Below are positions 35,307-45,294 of a DNA stretch of 50,000 bases, piece after piece. The notes below the pieces were generated by a model. That model had not been told where the DNA came from and did no database searches. It saw only the letters and a program-made list of their open reading frames with translations. How positions within the stretch are numbered: position 1 is the first letter of the stretch; each line of letters starts with the position of its first letter. The stretch is from Altericroceibacterium indicum. GTDB lineage: Bacteria > Pseudomonadota > Alphaproteobacteria > Sphingomonadales > Sphingomonadaceae. The translations under genes were made by a program, and so were the position numbers. Where the stretch lies: assembly GCF_009828105.1 (NCBI RefSeq), contig NZ_WTYQ01000007.1, forward strand, positions 1-50,000, read 5' to 3'.

Positions 35307-36238
35307 CTTTGAAATTTGGACTTGGGCGGGACTTGTTTTGCCCGCAAAGCCACAACCATTCCGAACAGGGCCAGAAAGGCACCTAAAAGGGCCAAGAAGG
35401 ACCAAGCGTAGCCTTCGAACAGGGTGGACAGCAGCATGGCGACAATCGGCACGATCACTCCATTATAAGCTGCCCGGCCCGCCCCGATTTCCCGGATCAG
35501 GAAAAAATAGAGCGGGAAAGTGACCACTGATCCGATGATCGCGAGGTAGAATATCCCTGCCCAATATTCCCAGCTCGAGGGGAACACTGGCGGGCCGGCT
35601 GTTACCCACGCGACTACTAGGTCGGCGACGGTGCCCCATAGCATTGCCCAGAACAGCAGCACCACCAAAGGGCGCTTGGCGGCAATCGGGGCGGCCTGCA
35701 TGACATTGGCGGTGGAAGCGGACAGCAGACCCAGCATTGCGAAGAGAACGCCCGGCAACACGTGATCGAGCGAAGCAGCCATATGCGCTTCATGGGCCAT
35801 CAGCAGGACGATGCCGGCAAGGCCGATAATCGTGCCGAGCAAAAAGCGTGGCGTGATGGGTTGGCCAAGAAAAATGCGGGCAAAGATCGAATTGGGTAGC
35901 ATCAAAAGGCTGAACACCACCGCGACCAGCCCGGAAGTGAGATACATCTCCGCGCGATAGACGAAATTGAAATTGAAGAAAAATTGCGTGATACCGATAA
36001 TCATCGCCGCGACATGGCCGCCTGCGGTCATCCGGAAATCGCGCTTTTGGGCAATCACCAAAATGCCCATCCCGATGGTCGCCACGAGGAAACGCCAAGC
36101 GACCGACCAACTGGCAGGGGCCAGATCAAGCTGCCCCTTAATGACCAGCCAAGTGGATCCCCAGATCAGTGCCACCAGCATGAAGGGAATCGCCAGCCTT
36201 GGACGGAGCAGCGCATGGGGTGGGTTGTGCCCGATCAT
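35303..36238 (-). CDS. EamA/DMT-family transporter
   Basis: The protein has 311 residues with ten hydrophobic helices in two repeats of five, the drug/metabolite transporter layout. The family signature AIPFMLVALIWGSTWLVIKG is at the first helix, and the second EamA repeat starts near GVLFAMLGLLSAST. Substrate is unknown; amino acids or metabolites are typical. The ATG at 36238 overlaps the threonine aldolase stop by 4 nt, so export of an amino acid related to that pathway is conceivable but unproven. Confidence 0.88.
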   Translation of the reverse strand: MIGHNPPHALLRPRLAIPFMLVALIWGSTWLVIKGQLDLAPASWSVAWRFLVATIGMGILVIAQKRDFRMTAGGHVAAMIIGITQFFFNFNFVYRAEMYLTSGLVAVVFSLLMLPNSIFARIFLGQPITPRFLLGTIIGLAGIVLLMAHEAHMAASLDHVLPGVLFAMLGLLSASTANVMQAAPIAAKRPLVVLLFWAMLWGTVADLVVAWVTAGPPVFPSSWEYWAGIFYLAIIGSVVTFPLYFFLIREIGAGRAAYNGVIVPIVAMLLSTLFEGYAWSFLALLGAFLALFGMVVALRAKQVPPKSKFQS

Positions 36239-37230
36239 AATCTGCCAATTGCCCTCGATAATGCGCCAGCGGCCTCTGGCTTACTGTCCCAGCCGGCCAC
36301 GAAGCGGGCGGCATATGCACCCCAATCGTAAAATTCGAAGCCTTGGCTGCGCAAAATTTCCCGCTCATCTGCCGAAAGGAGACAGAAAACCTCGTTCGCT
36401 TCCACCGGATGCAGCAAGCGATCCCCTACCCCTTCGGCAATCAGGCGCGCCGCAGCATTGGCCTGTGCAGCATTTGTCAGCCACAGGTCATTTTTCAGCA
36501 TCGCGAGCAATTGCGCGGCCAGATAACGGCCCTTGGACTGAAGATGTCCGGCCCGTTTGCGGCGATAGCGTGCCACTGCCGCAAGATCAGGATCGAAGAA
36601 CACAATGGCTTCCGCGCTCATCGCACCATTCTTCACGCAGCCAAAGCTCAGCGCATCCACCGGCCCTGCCGCTTCAGACGGAGAACAGCCAAGAAAGGCC
36701 ACAGCATTAGCAAAACGTGCGCCATCCATATGGAAACCAAGCTTCCGGGCACGCGCCAATTCTCCCAAGGCCTGCAATTCATCCGGGCGATAGACACAGC
36801 CGCTCTCGCTCGCCTGCGTGATCGAGAGCGCATGGGCCTGCACCTGATGGACATCATCGCGGATCGGATCGAGCACAGCCTTCACGCTGTCTACGCTGAC
36901 CTTGGCGTCTTCGCCTTCTGCCAGCAGCAGCTTGGCGCCGTGGAGGTAAAAGCCGGGTGCCCCGCCTTCATCCATTTCGATATGCGCTTCGTGATGGCAC
37001 ACCACCGCGCCATGCGGCTGAACCATGGTGGAAAGCGCCAGACAATTGGCGGCCGTTCCGGTGGCCACCCACAAGGCCGCGCAACCCCGTTCAAAAACAT
37101 CGGAAAAAGCCGCATCAAGCTGTTGGCTCAGCCGGTCGCCATCATAGCCTGCATCAGAGCTATCAGCCGCACGCATGGCCTCCCAAACGAGCGGATGAAC
37201 AGCGGCGGTGTTGTCAGAAAGAAACTGCAT
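36235..37230 (-). CDS. ltaE: Low-specificity threonine aldolase
   Basis: The protein has 331 residues from the ATG at 37230, opening MQFLSDNTAAVHPLVWEAM; the longer frame adds 33 unlikely residues. It is a PLP enzyme: Lys200 in SFGCVKNGAMSAEA is the expected Schiff-base lysine, GYDGDRLSQQLD and GTAANCLAL are family blocks, and HMDGARFANA holds the Asp that contacts the pyridine ring. It cleaves threonine or allo-threonine to glycine and acetaldehyde. It forms a coupled pair with the EamA transporter gene. Confidence 0.92.
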   Translation of the reverse strand: MQFLSDNTAAVHPLVWEAMRAADSSDAGYDGDRLSQQLDAAFSDVFERGCAALWVATGTAANCLALSTMVQPHGAVVCHHEAHIEMDEGGAPGFYLHGAKLLLAEGEDAKVSVDSVKAVLDPIRDDVHQVQAHALSITQASESGCVYRPDELQALGELARARKLGFHMDGARFANAVAFLGCSPSEAAGPVDALSFGCVKNGAMSAEAIVFFDPDLAAVARYRRKRAGHLQSKGRYLAAQLLAMLKNDLWLTNAAQANAAARLIAEGVGDRLLHPVEANEVFCLLSADEREILRSQGFEFYDWGAYAARFVAGWDSKPEAAGALSRAIGRL

Positions 37231-37284
37231 AGGAACGCCTATGCCAAGCCATCCGTTCAACGCCAAGAAGGAGACTAAAAAATC

Positions 37285-37590
37285 ATGGAACAACCGATTG
37301 AGATCCAGCGTGAAGACCACACCACCCATGGGGCCTACACTGTCGCACTGAACGGCCTTGAAGAAAAGGCTGAACTGACGTGGCAGGCTGCAGGCGAATC
37401 ACGCGTGGCTGACCACACCTATGTCCCCTCCTCCATGCGCGGAAAGGGCATCGCAGGGAAATTGGTCGATGCTTTGGTTGCCGATGCGAGGGAAAAGGGT
37501 TTCACCATTGTGCCGCAATGCAGTTACGTCGAAGCCGCATTCCGCCGCCATCCTGAATGGGCCGATGTACGGGCTGAAATCGAAAGCTGA
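37285..37590 (+). CDS. Small GNAT-fold N-acetyltransferase (YjdJ-like)
   Basis: The protein has 101 residues, with a strong AGAAGGAG ribosome site before the ATG. The acetyl-CoA binding motif RGKGIAGKLVDALVADAREKG and a CSYVEAAFRRHPEW ending are characteristic of the short single-domain family. The acceptor substrate is unknown. It stands alone between ltaE (divergent) and tRNA-Thr (opposite strand). Confidence 0.9.
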   Translation: MEQPIEIQREDHTTHGAYTVALNGLEEKAELTWQAAGESRVADHTYVPSSMRGKGIAGKLVDALVADAREKGFTIVPQCSYVEAAFRRHPEWADVRAEIES

Positions 37591-37637
37591 TCTGTTTGGA
37601 GAGAGACTGGCGGTTATGCTGCCAAAAAACGTTCGGA

Positions 37638-37712
37638 TGGTGCTGCTAGGGAGGATTGAACTCCCGACCTCACCCTTACCAAGGGTGCGCTCTACCACTG
37701 AGCTACAGCAGC
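37638..37712 (-). tRNA. tRNA-Thr(GGU)
   Basis: The 75-nt minus-strand cloverleaf has an encoded CCA. The acceptor is GCTGCTG with TAGCAGC (one G-U pair), anticodon stem CACCC/GGGTG with loop TTGGTAA giving GGU, and T-arm GGGAGTTCAATCCTCCC. No integration signs are seen here. Confidence 0.96.
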
Positions 37713-37821
37713 TTAACCATGCGAATGACCGGGGCGAAAAAGCATTGCCTCGGCAGGGGCGCGCTCTTGGCGTTAGTGCGCCCCCTTGTCAAGCGTTGCC
37801 GACACAGGCAGTGAAATTTGC

Positions 37822-38025
37822 ATGGATAACAGAACCGACAAAACCCTTTCCAAGGAAGAGCGTCTGGCGGCCAAATTGCGTGAAAATCTGCGCCGCAGAA
37901 AGGCACAGGCACGCCAAATGGCCACCCCGATTGTGTCTTCAGAACATTCCGAAAATAATAAAAATGCTGCCACTTCGGGCAATGACGCAAAAGCGCCCCT
38001 TCCCAAAGACGTAGCGAAAAGCTAA
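37822..38025 (+). CDS. Small conserved charged protein
   Basis: The protein has 67 residues from the ATG at 37822 ([19 protein letters not shown]). The N-terminal half is a strongly basic helix ([16 protein letters not shown]), the rest polar and probably disordered. Such short proteins recur in Sphingomonads next to purine and phosphoglycerate mutase genes as far as I recall, but function is unknown. An in-frame start 12 codons earlier exists and is less likely. It lies 56 nt before gpmA. Confidence 0.7.
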   Translation: MDNRTDKTLSKEERLAAKLRENLRRRKAQARQMATPIVSSEHSENNKNAATSGNDAKAPLPKDVAKS

Positions 38026-38081
38026 CTCGCCCTCCTTCCAATACCTTTCCGGCCCGTCAATCTGCAGGAGCGACACATTCC

Positions 38082-38768
38082 ATGCCTACGCTAATCCTCG
38101 TTCGCCATGGCCAAAGCCAGTGGAACCTAGAAAACCGCTTCACCGGATGGTGGGATGTCGATCTGACCGAAAAAGGCGTAAGCGAAGCCTTTGCTGCCGG
38201 CGAGTTGATGGCGGAAAGGAATCTTCTGCCGACTCGCGCTTTCACATCTTTGCAGACCCGCGCGATCAAGACACTGCATCTGGCATTGGGCGCCTGCAAC
38301 CGCCTGTGGATTCCTGAAGTGAAGGATTGGCGGCTCAATGAACGCCATTATGGCGGTTTGACCGGCCTCAACAAAGCTGAGACAGCGGAAAAGCATGGCG
38401 AAGAGCAGGTGCATATCTGGCGTCGCAGTTTCGACGTGCCGCCGCCTGTCATGGATAAGGGCAGCACGTTCGATCTCTCGGATGATCCGCGCTATGCCGG
38501 AATTGACGTTCCGCAGACTGAAAGCCTCAAGCTCACCATTGAACGCGTGCTTCCCTATTGGGAAAGCGACATCAAACCTGTGCTCGCCAGTGGCGAAACG
38601 GTGATTATCTCAGCCCATGGCAATTCTCTGCGCGCGCTGGTGAAGCATCTTTCCAACATTTCGGATGATGAAATCACCGACCTCGAAATTCCGACCGGCC
38701 AGCCGATTGTCTATGATTTTGACGAGAACATGCAGCCCGGCGAACGCCAGTATTTAAAGGATCGCTGA
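38082..38768 (+). CDS. gpmA: 2,3-bisphosphoglycerate-dependent phosphoglycerate mutase
   Basis: The protein has 228 residues, opening with [18 protein letters not shown]. His9 is the phospho-acceptor, [11 protein letters not shown] carries the second conserved Arg-His, and [10 protein letters not shown] the other active-site His. It interconverts 3- and 2-phosphoglycerate in glycolysis. A CAGGAG ribosome site lies 14 nt upstream. It is followed 3 nt later by purE on the same strand. Confidence 0.95.
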   Translation: MPTLILVRHGQSQWNLENRFTGWWDVDLTEKGVSEAFAAGELMAERNLLPTRAFTSLQTRAIKTLHLALGACNRLWIPEVKDWRLNERHYGGLTGLNKAETAEKHGEEQVHIWRRSFDVPPPVMDKGSTFDLSDDPRYAGIDVPQTESLKLTIERVLPYWESDIKPVLASGETVIISAHGNSLRALVKHLSNISDDEITDLEIPTGQPIVYDFDENMQPGERQYLKDR

Positions 38769-38771
38769 GCC

Positions 38772-39269
38772 ATGGCTTCCATCCCTGCACCCAAAGTCGC
38801 CATCATTATGGGCAGCCAGTCTGACTGGCCGACGATGAAATGCGCCGCCAATGTGCTGGACGAGCTGGATGTGGAATATGATGCCCGCATCGTCTCGGCC
38901 CATCGCACACCGGATCGGATGTATGAATTTGCGCGCGGTGCAGCAGATGAAGGTTTTCAGGTGATTATTGCCGGAGCAGGCGGCGCAGCCCATCTGCCCG
39001 GCATGGTTGCAGCGCTTACCCATCTTCCCGTTCTGGGTGTGCCGGTGAAAAGCCGCGCGCTCAATGGACAGGACAGCCTGCTTTCCATCGTCCAGATGCC
39101 GGCTGGCATTCCCACCGGCACACTGGCGATTGGTGAAGCAGGCGCGACCAATGCCGGATTGATGGCAGCGGCTATTCTCGGCCTGCAGGATGCAGACCTT
39201 TCCCAACGCTTGCAGAATTGGCGCGCAGCTCGCAGCGCGGCAGTTGCAGAAAGACCTTCAGACGACTGA
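38772..39269 (+). CDS. purE: N5-carboxyaminoimidazole ribonucleotide mutase
   Basis: The protein has 165 residues. Class I PurE signatures [18 protein letters not shown] and [12 protein letters not shown] are all present. It moves the carboxyl group from N5 to C4 of the imidazole in purine synthesis. The gene lies directly before purK (1-nt gap), whose product makes its substrate. Confidence 0.96.
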   Translation: MASIPAPKVAIIMGSQSDWPTMKCAANVLDELDVEYDARIVSAHRTPDRMYEFARGAADEGFQVIIAGAGGAAHLPGMVAALTHLPVLGVPVKSRALNGQDSLLSIVQMPAGIPTGTLAIGEAGATNAGLMAAAILGLQDADLSQRLQNWRAARSAAVAERPSDD

Positions 39270-39270
39270 T

Positions 39271-40335
39271 ATGATCGAACCGGGTGCACGAATCGGAATT
39301 CTCGGCGGCGGCCAGCTTGGCCGGATGCTCTCCATAGCGGCAGCTCAACTGGGGTATAGCTGCCATATTTATGCGCCCGAAAGCGACAGTATCGCCGCAG
39401 AAGTCAGCGCGGAATTTACCAGTGCGCCATGGCATACAGAAGGCGCGCTGAGAGCTTTTGCCCGCAAATGCGATGTCATCACATACGAATTTGAAAACGT
39501 GCCTGTCGGCCCGCTGGCCGCCATCCCAGCGGAGAAACTTGCCCCCGGCCCGCTCGCACTCGAAGTGGCGCAGGATCGCCTGGCAGAAAAACGCTTTGCG
39601 CAGGAACTGGGTGGCCAGCCTGCCCCTTATGCCCCGGTTGATACGCGCGATGATTTGCTGGCCGCGTTTGATCGCTTTGGCCCCGGCATCCTCAAGACCC
39701 GCCGCGAAGGCTATGATGGCAAGGGCCAGTGGCGCTTATCCTCTCGCGAGGAAGCCGAAGCGCTGAACCAGCCCAATCGCGGGCTGATTTATGAAGGGCT
39801 GGTGGCCTTCGAAGCGGAGTTTTCCGTTATTCTGGTGCGTGGCCGGGATGGTGAAATCCGTTTTTGGGACAGTGCGCATAACAGCCATGAAAGCGGTATC
39901 CTCGCCCGTTCTGTCTTGCCGGCACCTGCTGTTATCACCCAACAGGTGGGGGATGCGCGCAAGCTTGCTGCGGCAGTGGCTGAAAAGCTGGGCTATATCG
40001 GCGTTCTGACGCTGGAATTCTTTGCCACGGCGGATGGTCCGATTTTCAACGAAATGGCCCCGCGGGTGCATAATTCAGGCCATTGGTCGATTGAAGGCGC
40101 GGTCACCAGCCAGTTTGAAAATCACATCCGCGCCATCTGCGGCCTGCCTTTGGGGGATACCTCGCTTACTGGCGATGCGGTGGAAATGCTCAACCTCATC
40201 GGCACCGATGGAGCAGAAGCGGCGCAATATCTCTCCGATGCCGATGCGCATCTCCATTTCTATGGCAAGGGCGATGCCAGGCCGGGCCGCAAGATGGGCC
40301 ATGTGACTTACGTTCACCACAAGGCCAGAGGATGA
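39271..40335 (+). CDS. purK: N5-carboxyaminoimidazole ribonucleotide synthase
   Basis: The protein has 354 residues from the ATG at 39271 (MIEPGARIGILGGGQLGRML); the longer frame lies inside purE and is rejected. It has the ATP-grasp fold: an N-terminal Rossmann-like domain, LKTRREGYDGKGQWRL for ATP binding, and NEMAPRVHNSGHWSIE at the metal site. It makes N5-CAIR from AIR, bicarbonate and ATP. It overlaps folA by 4 nt. Confidence 0.96.
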   Translation: MIEPGARIGILGGGQLGRMLSIAAAQLGYSCHIYAPESDSIAAEVSAEFTSAPWHTEGALRAFARKCDVITYEFENVPVGPLAAIPAEKLAPGPLALEVAQDRLAEKRFAQELGGQPAPYAPVDTRDDLLAAFDRFGPGILKTRREGYDGKGQWRLSSREEAEALNQPNRGLIYEGLVAFEAEFSVILVRGRDGEIRFWDSAHNSHESGILARSVLPAPAVITQQVGDARKLAAAVAEKLGYIGVLTLEFFATADGPIFNEMAPRVHNSGHWSIEGAVTSQFENHIRAICGLPLGDTSLTGDAVEMLNLIGTDGAEAAQYLSDADAHLHFYGKGDARPGRKMGHVTYVHHKARG

Positions 40336-40835
40336 TCGCGCCGCAGATCACTCTGGTGGTTGCCCGCGCGACCAATGGCGTGATTGGCCGCAATGGCGAT
40401 CTCCCGTGGAAAATCCGGGCTGACCTCCAGCATTTCAAGCGCATCACCAGCGGCACGCCGATGATTATGGGCCGCAAGACGTTTGAGAGCCTCCCCGGCC
40501 TGCTTCCCGGCCGCCGCCATATCGTGCTAACGCGTGATAGGCAGTGGCAGGCAGAAGGTGCCGAGATCGCGCATTCGGTGGAAGATGCAATGGCGATGGC
40601 GGCCAGCGTCAAGATTTCGGTCATCGGCGGCGCAGAAATCTATGCGCTGTTCCTGCCATATGCGACGCATATCGAACTGACAGAAATCCATGAAGACACA
40701 CAAGGGGACACTGTGATGGCAGCGCCGGGGTCGGAATGGCATGAAACCGCGCGCGAGAACCATCCCGCTGGCGAGAACCACCCCGCCTTCTCCTTCGTCA
40801 CTCTTCAGCGCCCGATTACGGAAAACACCCCATGA
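40332..40835 (+). CDS. folA: Dihydrofolate reductase
   Basis: The protein has 167 residues. Motifs are ARATNGVIGRNGDLPWKI (substrate and NADPH site), MGRKTFESLPG, LPGRRHIVLTR and SVIGGAEIYALF. It reduces dihydrofolate to tetrahydrofolate with NADPH. Its start overlaps purK and its stop overlaps ribF (4 nt each), so the run is probably one transcript. Confidence 0.95.
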   Translation: MIAPQITLVVARATNGVIGRNGDLPWKIRADLQHFKRITSGTPMIMGRKTFESLPGLLPGRRHIVLTRDRQWQAEGAEIAHSVEDAMAMAASVKISVIGGAEIYALFLPYATHIELTEIHEDTQGDTVMAAPGSEWHETARENHPAGENHPAFSFVTLQRPITENTP

Positions 40836-41758
40836 CTTGGCTTGACCATCGCCAGCCCGTGCCCGCAGAGCTTCGCGGTGCCATTGTAGCCCTTGGAAAT
40901 TTTGACGGCTTCCACCTCGGCCATCAAAAAGTGGTGGCCGAAACCGTGACATGGGCAAAGTCAGAAGGCCGCCCGGTGATTGTGGCGACATTTGATCCGC
41001 ACCCTGTGCGCCATTTCGCCCCTCATATCCCGCCATTTCGGCTGACCACCCTGCCCCAGCGCCACGAATTGTTCCGCGCAGCCGGGGCCGATGCGATGCT
41101 GGTGTTCCATTTTGACGATGCTCTGGCGAATATGACCGCTGAAGATTTCGTCATCAAACTGCTTGGCGATCATATCGGTGCGACCGGTGTCGTTACCGGC
41201 AATGATTTCACTTTCGGCAAGGATCGTGGCGGCAATTGCGAGAAACTGGCCGCATGGGGCGCAAGCAAAGGCATCAAGGCCCGCACTGTCGATCCGGTGC
41301 TGGAAGGTGGTGCGGTCATTTCTTCAAGCCGGATTCGCGATTCCCTCAAGGCTGGCGAAGTCGAAGTGGCGGCCAAATTGATGACCCGCCCCTTCGCCCT
41401 GCGCGCCACGGTGCAGCATGGCGATAAGCGGGGCCGCGAAATCGGCTTTCCCACCGCCAATATGGATATCGGCCATTATCTGCGCCCGCGTTACGGGATT
41501 TACGCCATCACGGCGCGAATCATCGATACCGGACAGGAATTGAAAGGCGCGGCCAATATGGGCGTGCGCCCGACCTTCCAGCCCCCGAAGGAATTGCTCG
41601 AACCGCATTATTTTGATTTCAAGGGCGATCTGTATGGCCGCGAAGTGGAAGTGCGGCTGCACCATTTTCTGAGACCAGAGATCAAATTCGATTCGCTCGA
41701 TGCGCTGATGGCGCAGATGGCACGCGATTGCGAAAAGTCCCGCATCCTGCTCGGCTGA
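40832..41758 (+). CDS. ribF: Bifunctional riboflavin kinase / FAD synthetase
   Basis: The protein has 308 residues. The N-terminal FMN adenylyltransferase has GNFDGFHLGHQ and VISSSRIRD. The C-terminal flavokinase has GREIGFPTANMD and ends in the usual HHFLRPEIKFDSLDALMAQM pattern. It makes FMN and then FAD from riboflavin. The ribF-ileS-lspA order is widespread in proteobacteria; a 102-nt gap precedes ileS. Confidence 0.96.
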   Translation: MTWLDHRQPVPAELRGAIVALGNFDGFHLGHQKVVAETVTWAKSEGRPVIVATFDPHPVRHFAPHIPPFRLTTLPQRHELFRAAGADAMLVFHFDDALANMTAEDFVIKLLGDHIGATGVVTGNDFTFGKDRGGNCEKLAAWGASKGIKARTVDPVLEGGAVISSSRIRDSLKAGEVEVAAKLMTRPFALRATVQHGDKRGREIGFPTANMDIGHYLRPRYGIYAITARIIDTGQELKGAANMGVRPTFQPPKELLEPHYFDFKGDLYGREVEVRLHHFLRPEIKFDSLDALMAQMARDCEKSRILLG

Positions 41759-41860
41759 TTATCAGCCACGCAAAAAAGCGCCATTTCATAGCCTCAAGCA
41801 GCACGCTAATGACAGTGCCATATTGCCGCACAGGCCGATAGCGCGTAAGCGCCCGGCTCT

Positions 41861-44761
41861 ATGGCACAGCAGAGCGACGACACAACACGGGACTGGCGCC
41901 CGACAGTATTCCTTCCCAAGACCAGCTTTCCGATGAAAGCCGGCCTTCCGCAGAAGGAACCCGGCATTCTGGAAAAATGGCAGAGTGAAGATCTGCATGG
42001 CACATTGCGTGCGCAGCGTGCAGGCCGCGAAAAGTTCATTCTCCATGATGGCCCGCCCTATGCCAATGGCGACATGCATATCGGCCATGCGCTCAATCAC
42101 ATTTTGAAAGACATGGTTTGCCGCTCGCAAACCCTGCTCGGCAAAGATGCGCCCTATGTGCTCGGCTGGGATTGCCACGGCCTTCCGATCGAATGGAAAG
42201 TTGAAGAGCAATACCGCAAGAAGAAGAAAAACAAGGACGAGGTTCCGGCCAAGGAATTTCGCGCCGAATGCCGCGCCTATGCCGCCCATTGGGTGGATGT
42301 GCAGCGCGAGCAGTTGAAGCGCCTCGGCATCCTTGGCGATTGGGATCATCCCTATCTCACCATGGACCCGCAGGCTGAAGGCACCATCGTTGCTGAATTG
42401 CTGAAGTTTGCTGAAAGCGGCCAGCTCTATCGCGGCGCAAAGCCCGTGATGTGGAGCCCGGTTGAAAAGACCGCACTGGCTGAAGCTGAAGTCGAATATG
42501 AGGATATCACCTCCACCCAGATCGACGTGGCGTTTGAGATTGCCGAAAGCCCGATCAAGGAATTGATCGGTGCTTATGCGGTAATCTGGACGACAACGCC
42601 CTGGACGATCCCGGTCAATCAGGCTTTGGCTTATGGCGATGAGATTGAATATGTCGCCATTTCTGACGGTGGTTCTGTTAGAGTTCTCGCGCGCGATTTG
42701 ATCGGGCAAGCCGGTCAACGCGGGTGGCTTGATACAACTAACCTGAAGTTCGTCTGGGAAGGCAAAGGCTCCGACCTCGCCGGAACCAAAGTTCGCCACC
42801 CGATGCACAAACTCGGCGGCTTTTTCGAAACGCTGCGCCCCATGCTGGCCGGTAATTTCGTCACGACTGACGCCGGCACCGGCATCGTTCACCTCGCGCC
42901 AGATCATGGCGAGGACGATTTCGATCTGTGCAAGGCCCATGGCATCAATCCTGTGTTCGCCGTGGAAGCCGATGGCGGCTATCGCGCAGACTGGCTCTGG
43001 CTGCCGCGCACGGATGAACGCTCCGGCAGCGTCATCAATGCCAAATTCACCGCACCCGATGGCCCGATCTGCGAAGATCTGCGCAGCGTCGGCGCCTTGC
43101 TTTCGGCCAAGAATGACGCAAGCACGCTCCATTCCTACCCGCATAGCTGGCGCTCCAAAGCCAAAGTAATCTATCGCTGCACGCCGCAATGGTTCGTGGC
43201 GATAGACAAGCCGTTGGGCGTGCTGGAATTTGGCGCAGCTCCGCTCGATGGCATTGGTGGTGCCATTGCCGCGACTGTCTCCGGCCCCAGCGCCACTTTG
43301 CGTGAAACAGCCCTGAAGGCACTGTCCGAAACGCGTTTTGTGCCTGAAAAGGGCCGCAACCGGATTCGCTCCATGGTGGAAGGCCGCCCCGATTGGGTGT
43401 TGTCCCGCCAGCGCGCATGGGGCGTGCCGATCACGCTGTTCGTCAACCGCGAAACGGGTGACTATCTGGTCGATCCGGAGGTCAACGCCCGCATCATCGC
43501 CGCGATCACCGCAAATGGTGTGGATGCGTGGGATGAGGAACATGCCCAAGAGCTTCTCGGCAGCAAATATGACCTCGCAGATTACGAACGTGTCAGCGAT
43601 ATTCTCGACGTGTGGTTCGATTCCGGCTCCACCCATGCCTTTGTGCTGGAAAGTGGCCGCTGGCCTGCGCTGACCCGCCCTGAAGGCTATGAAGGCCCGC
43701 TGGCCGATGTCTATCTTGAAGGATCGGATCAGCATCGTGGCTGGTTCCAGTCTTCGCTGCTGGAAAGCTGCGGCACGCGTGGCCACGCGCCCTATAAAGC
43801 TGTGGTGACCCATGGCTTCACGATGGATGCCAAGGGCAAAAAAATGTCCAAGAGCCTTGGCAACACAGTCAACCCGCTGGATGTGATGCGCGATTATGGC
43901 GCAGACATTATTCGCCTGTGGGCCTTGTCGGTCGATTACACTGAAGATCACCGGATCGGCCCGGAAATCCTCAAAGGCGTGGCCGATCAATATCGCAAAT
44001 TGCGCAATAGCTTCCGCTATCTGCTCGGCGCATTGGCTGATTATGATGAAGCAGAAGCGCTGCCCGTCGATCAGATGCCCGAGCTGGAACGCTATATGCT
44101 CGCCCTGCTGGGCGATCTGGACATCACTCTGCGCGGCGCTGTCGAAAATTACGATTTTGACCTTTACACCCGCGCATTAGCGGATTTCTGCAATGAAGAC
44201 CTCTCGGCCTTCTTCTTCGATATCCGCAAGGATCGGCTCTATTGCGATGCGCCGGGCAGTATCGAACGCCGCGCCTATCGCACTGTGCTGGACATGCTGT
44301 TCCACGCACTGATCCGCTATGCCGCGCCAGTGCTGGTGTTTACATCAGAAGAAGTCTGGCAAAGCCGCTATCCCGATAGTGACAGTGTCCATCTGCTCGA
44401 ATGGCCCGAATTGCCGGACGTGCAGGCTGATAAGGCCCGCTGGGAAAATCTGCGCAGGCTGCGTGAACAGGTGATGGAAGCCATCGAACCCCTGCGCCGT
44501 GAAAAGCACATTCGTTCAGGTCTCGAAGCGGAAGTCACGGTGCCCGGAAGCGCCGTACCTTACGAATTTTCCGATGCTGACCTGGCCGAATTGTTTATCA
44601 CCGGCACCGTGACACGGGCGCAGCAGGATGGTGTTTCGGTTGCGAAAACCACCGATGCCAAGTGCGGCCGCTGCTGGCGCCACCTGCCCGAAGTTGCCGA
44701 AGACGGCGCTTTGTGCAATCGCTGCGCAGATGCCGTGGCCGATATGGATATGCCTGAATGA
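41861..44761 (+). CDS. ileS: Isoleucyl-tRNA synthetase
   Basis: The protein has 966 residues. The class I signatures are HIGHALNHILKDMV (HIGH box) and GKKMSKSLGN (KMSKS). The editing domain includes IWTTTPWTIPVNQALAY, and a C-terminal zinc knuckle has CGRCWRH and LCNRC. It charges tRNA-Ile and edits valine. A 734-codon open frame on the opposite strand is only its shadow. The stop overlaps lspA by 4 nt. Confidence 0.98.
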   Translation: MAQQSDDTTRDWRPTVFLPKTSFPMKAGLPQKEPGILEKWQSEDLHGTLRAQRAGREKFILHDGPPYANGDMHIGHALNHILKDMVCRSQTLLGKDAPYVLGWDCHGLPIEWKVEEQYRKKKKNKDEVPAKEFRAECRAYAAHWVDVQREQLKRLGILGDWDHPYLTMDPQAEGTIVAELLKFAESGQLYRGAKPVMWSPVEKTALAEAEVEYEDITSTQIDVAFEIAESPIKELIGAYAVIWTTTPWTIPVNQALAYGDEIEYVAISDGGSVRVLARDLIGQAGQRGWLDTTNLKFVWEGKGSDLAGTKVRHPMHKLGGFFETLRPMLAGNFVTTDAGTGIVHLAPDHGEDDFDLCKAHGINPVFAVEADGGYRADWLWLPRTDERSGSVINAKFTAPDGPICEDLRSVGALLSAKNDASTLHSYPHSWRSKAKVIYRCTPQWFVAIDKPLGVLEFGAAPLDGIGGAIAATVSGPSATLRETALKALSETRFVPEKGRNRIRSMVEGRPDWVLSRQRAWGVPITLFVNRETGDYLVDPEVNARIIAAITANGVDAWDEEHAQELLGSKYDLADYERVSDILDVWFDSGSTHAFVLESGRWPALTRPEGYEGPLADVYLEGSDQHRGWFQSSLLESCGTRGHAPYKAVVTHGFTMDAKGKKMSKSLGNTVNPLDVMRDYGADIIRLWALSVDYTEDHRIGPEILKGVADQYRKLRNSFRYLLGALADYDEAEALPVDQMPELERYMLALLGDLDITLRGAVENYDFDLYTRALADFCNEDLSAFFFDIRKDRLYCDAPGSIERRAYRTVLDMLFHALIRYAAPVLVFTSEEVWQSRYPDSDSVHLLEWPELPDVQADKARWENLRRLREQVMEAIEPLRREKHIRSGLEAEVTVPGSAVPYEFSDADLAELFITGTVTRAQQDGVSVAKTTDAKCGRCWRHLPEVAEDGALCNRCADAVADMDMPE

Positions 44762-45294
44762 ACAATGTGCTGCGTAACCGGCTGATGGGCTTTGTGCTGG
44801 CCATCGTGATTTTCGCGGTGGATCAGTATGTCAAATGGCTGATGATCGGCCCGCTTCGGCTGAACCACATCGGCCATATCGACCTGCTACCCTTCTTCGA
44901 CCTCACATGGACGCAAAATTTCGGCGTGTCGCTCGGCATGTTCACTGCCACATCGATGGAAACACGCTGGATTCTGGTGGCTGTCACCGGGCTGATCGCT
45001 CTGGTCGTGTTCGTGTGGATTTTGCGAGAGCGCCGTCTGGGCGATATTGCCGGCCTTGCGCTTGTTCTGGGCGGGGCTGCGGGCAATATCCGTGACCGCG
45101 TGGAATTTGGCTATGTCATCGACTATGCCGATTTCCATATTGGCACATTCCGGCCGTTCCTTATTTTCAATATCGCTGATGCCGCCATCACGATCGGTGT
45201 CCTGATTATCCTTGCTCGTTCGCTGTTCATGGGCGAGAAACCCTCGACACCCCAAAGCGAGGCCAAAGCGGACAAACCCGCGGAGACGAATTGA
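44758..45294 (+). CDS. lspA: Lipoprotein signal peptidase (signal peptidase II)
   Basis: The protein has 178 residues with four membrane helices. Catalytic blocks are visible: NFGVSLGMF, GGAAGNIRDRVEFGYVIDY with one Asp, and FNIADAAITIG with the other. It cuts signal peptides before the lipid-modified Cys of prolipoproteins, several of which are encoded in this window (cyoA product, two OmpA-type proteins, BamF-like protein). It is coupled to ileS and shares one base with the next start. Confidence 0.94.
   Translation: MNNVLRNRLMGFVLAIVIFAVDQYVKWLMIGPLRLNHIGHIDLLPFFDLTWTQNFGVSLGMFTATSMETRWILVAVTGLIALVVFVWILRERRLGDIAGLALVLGGAAGNIRDRVEFGYVIDYADFHIGTFRPFLIFNIADAAITIGVLIILARSLFMGEKPSTPQSEAKADKPAETN

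Noticed and set aside
36343-37278. A 311-codon plus-strand open frame
   Set aside because: Antisense to threonine aldolase, which has a complete PLP site.
37638-37712. tRNA-Thr as a second integration site
   Set aside because: No copy of its 3' end and no integrase gene lie nearby; flanking genes are ordinary chromosomal ones.
41786-43990. A 734-codon open frame on the minus strand
   Set aside because: It lies wholly antisense to ileS, whose signatures are all intact; its sequence is Arg/His/Gly-rich without any family motif. It is a codon-bias shadow.
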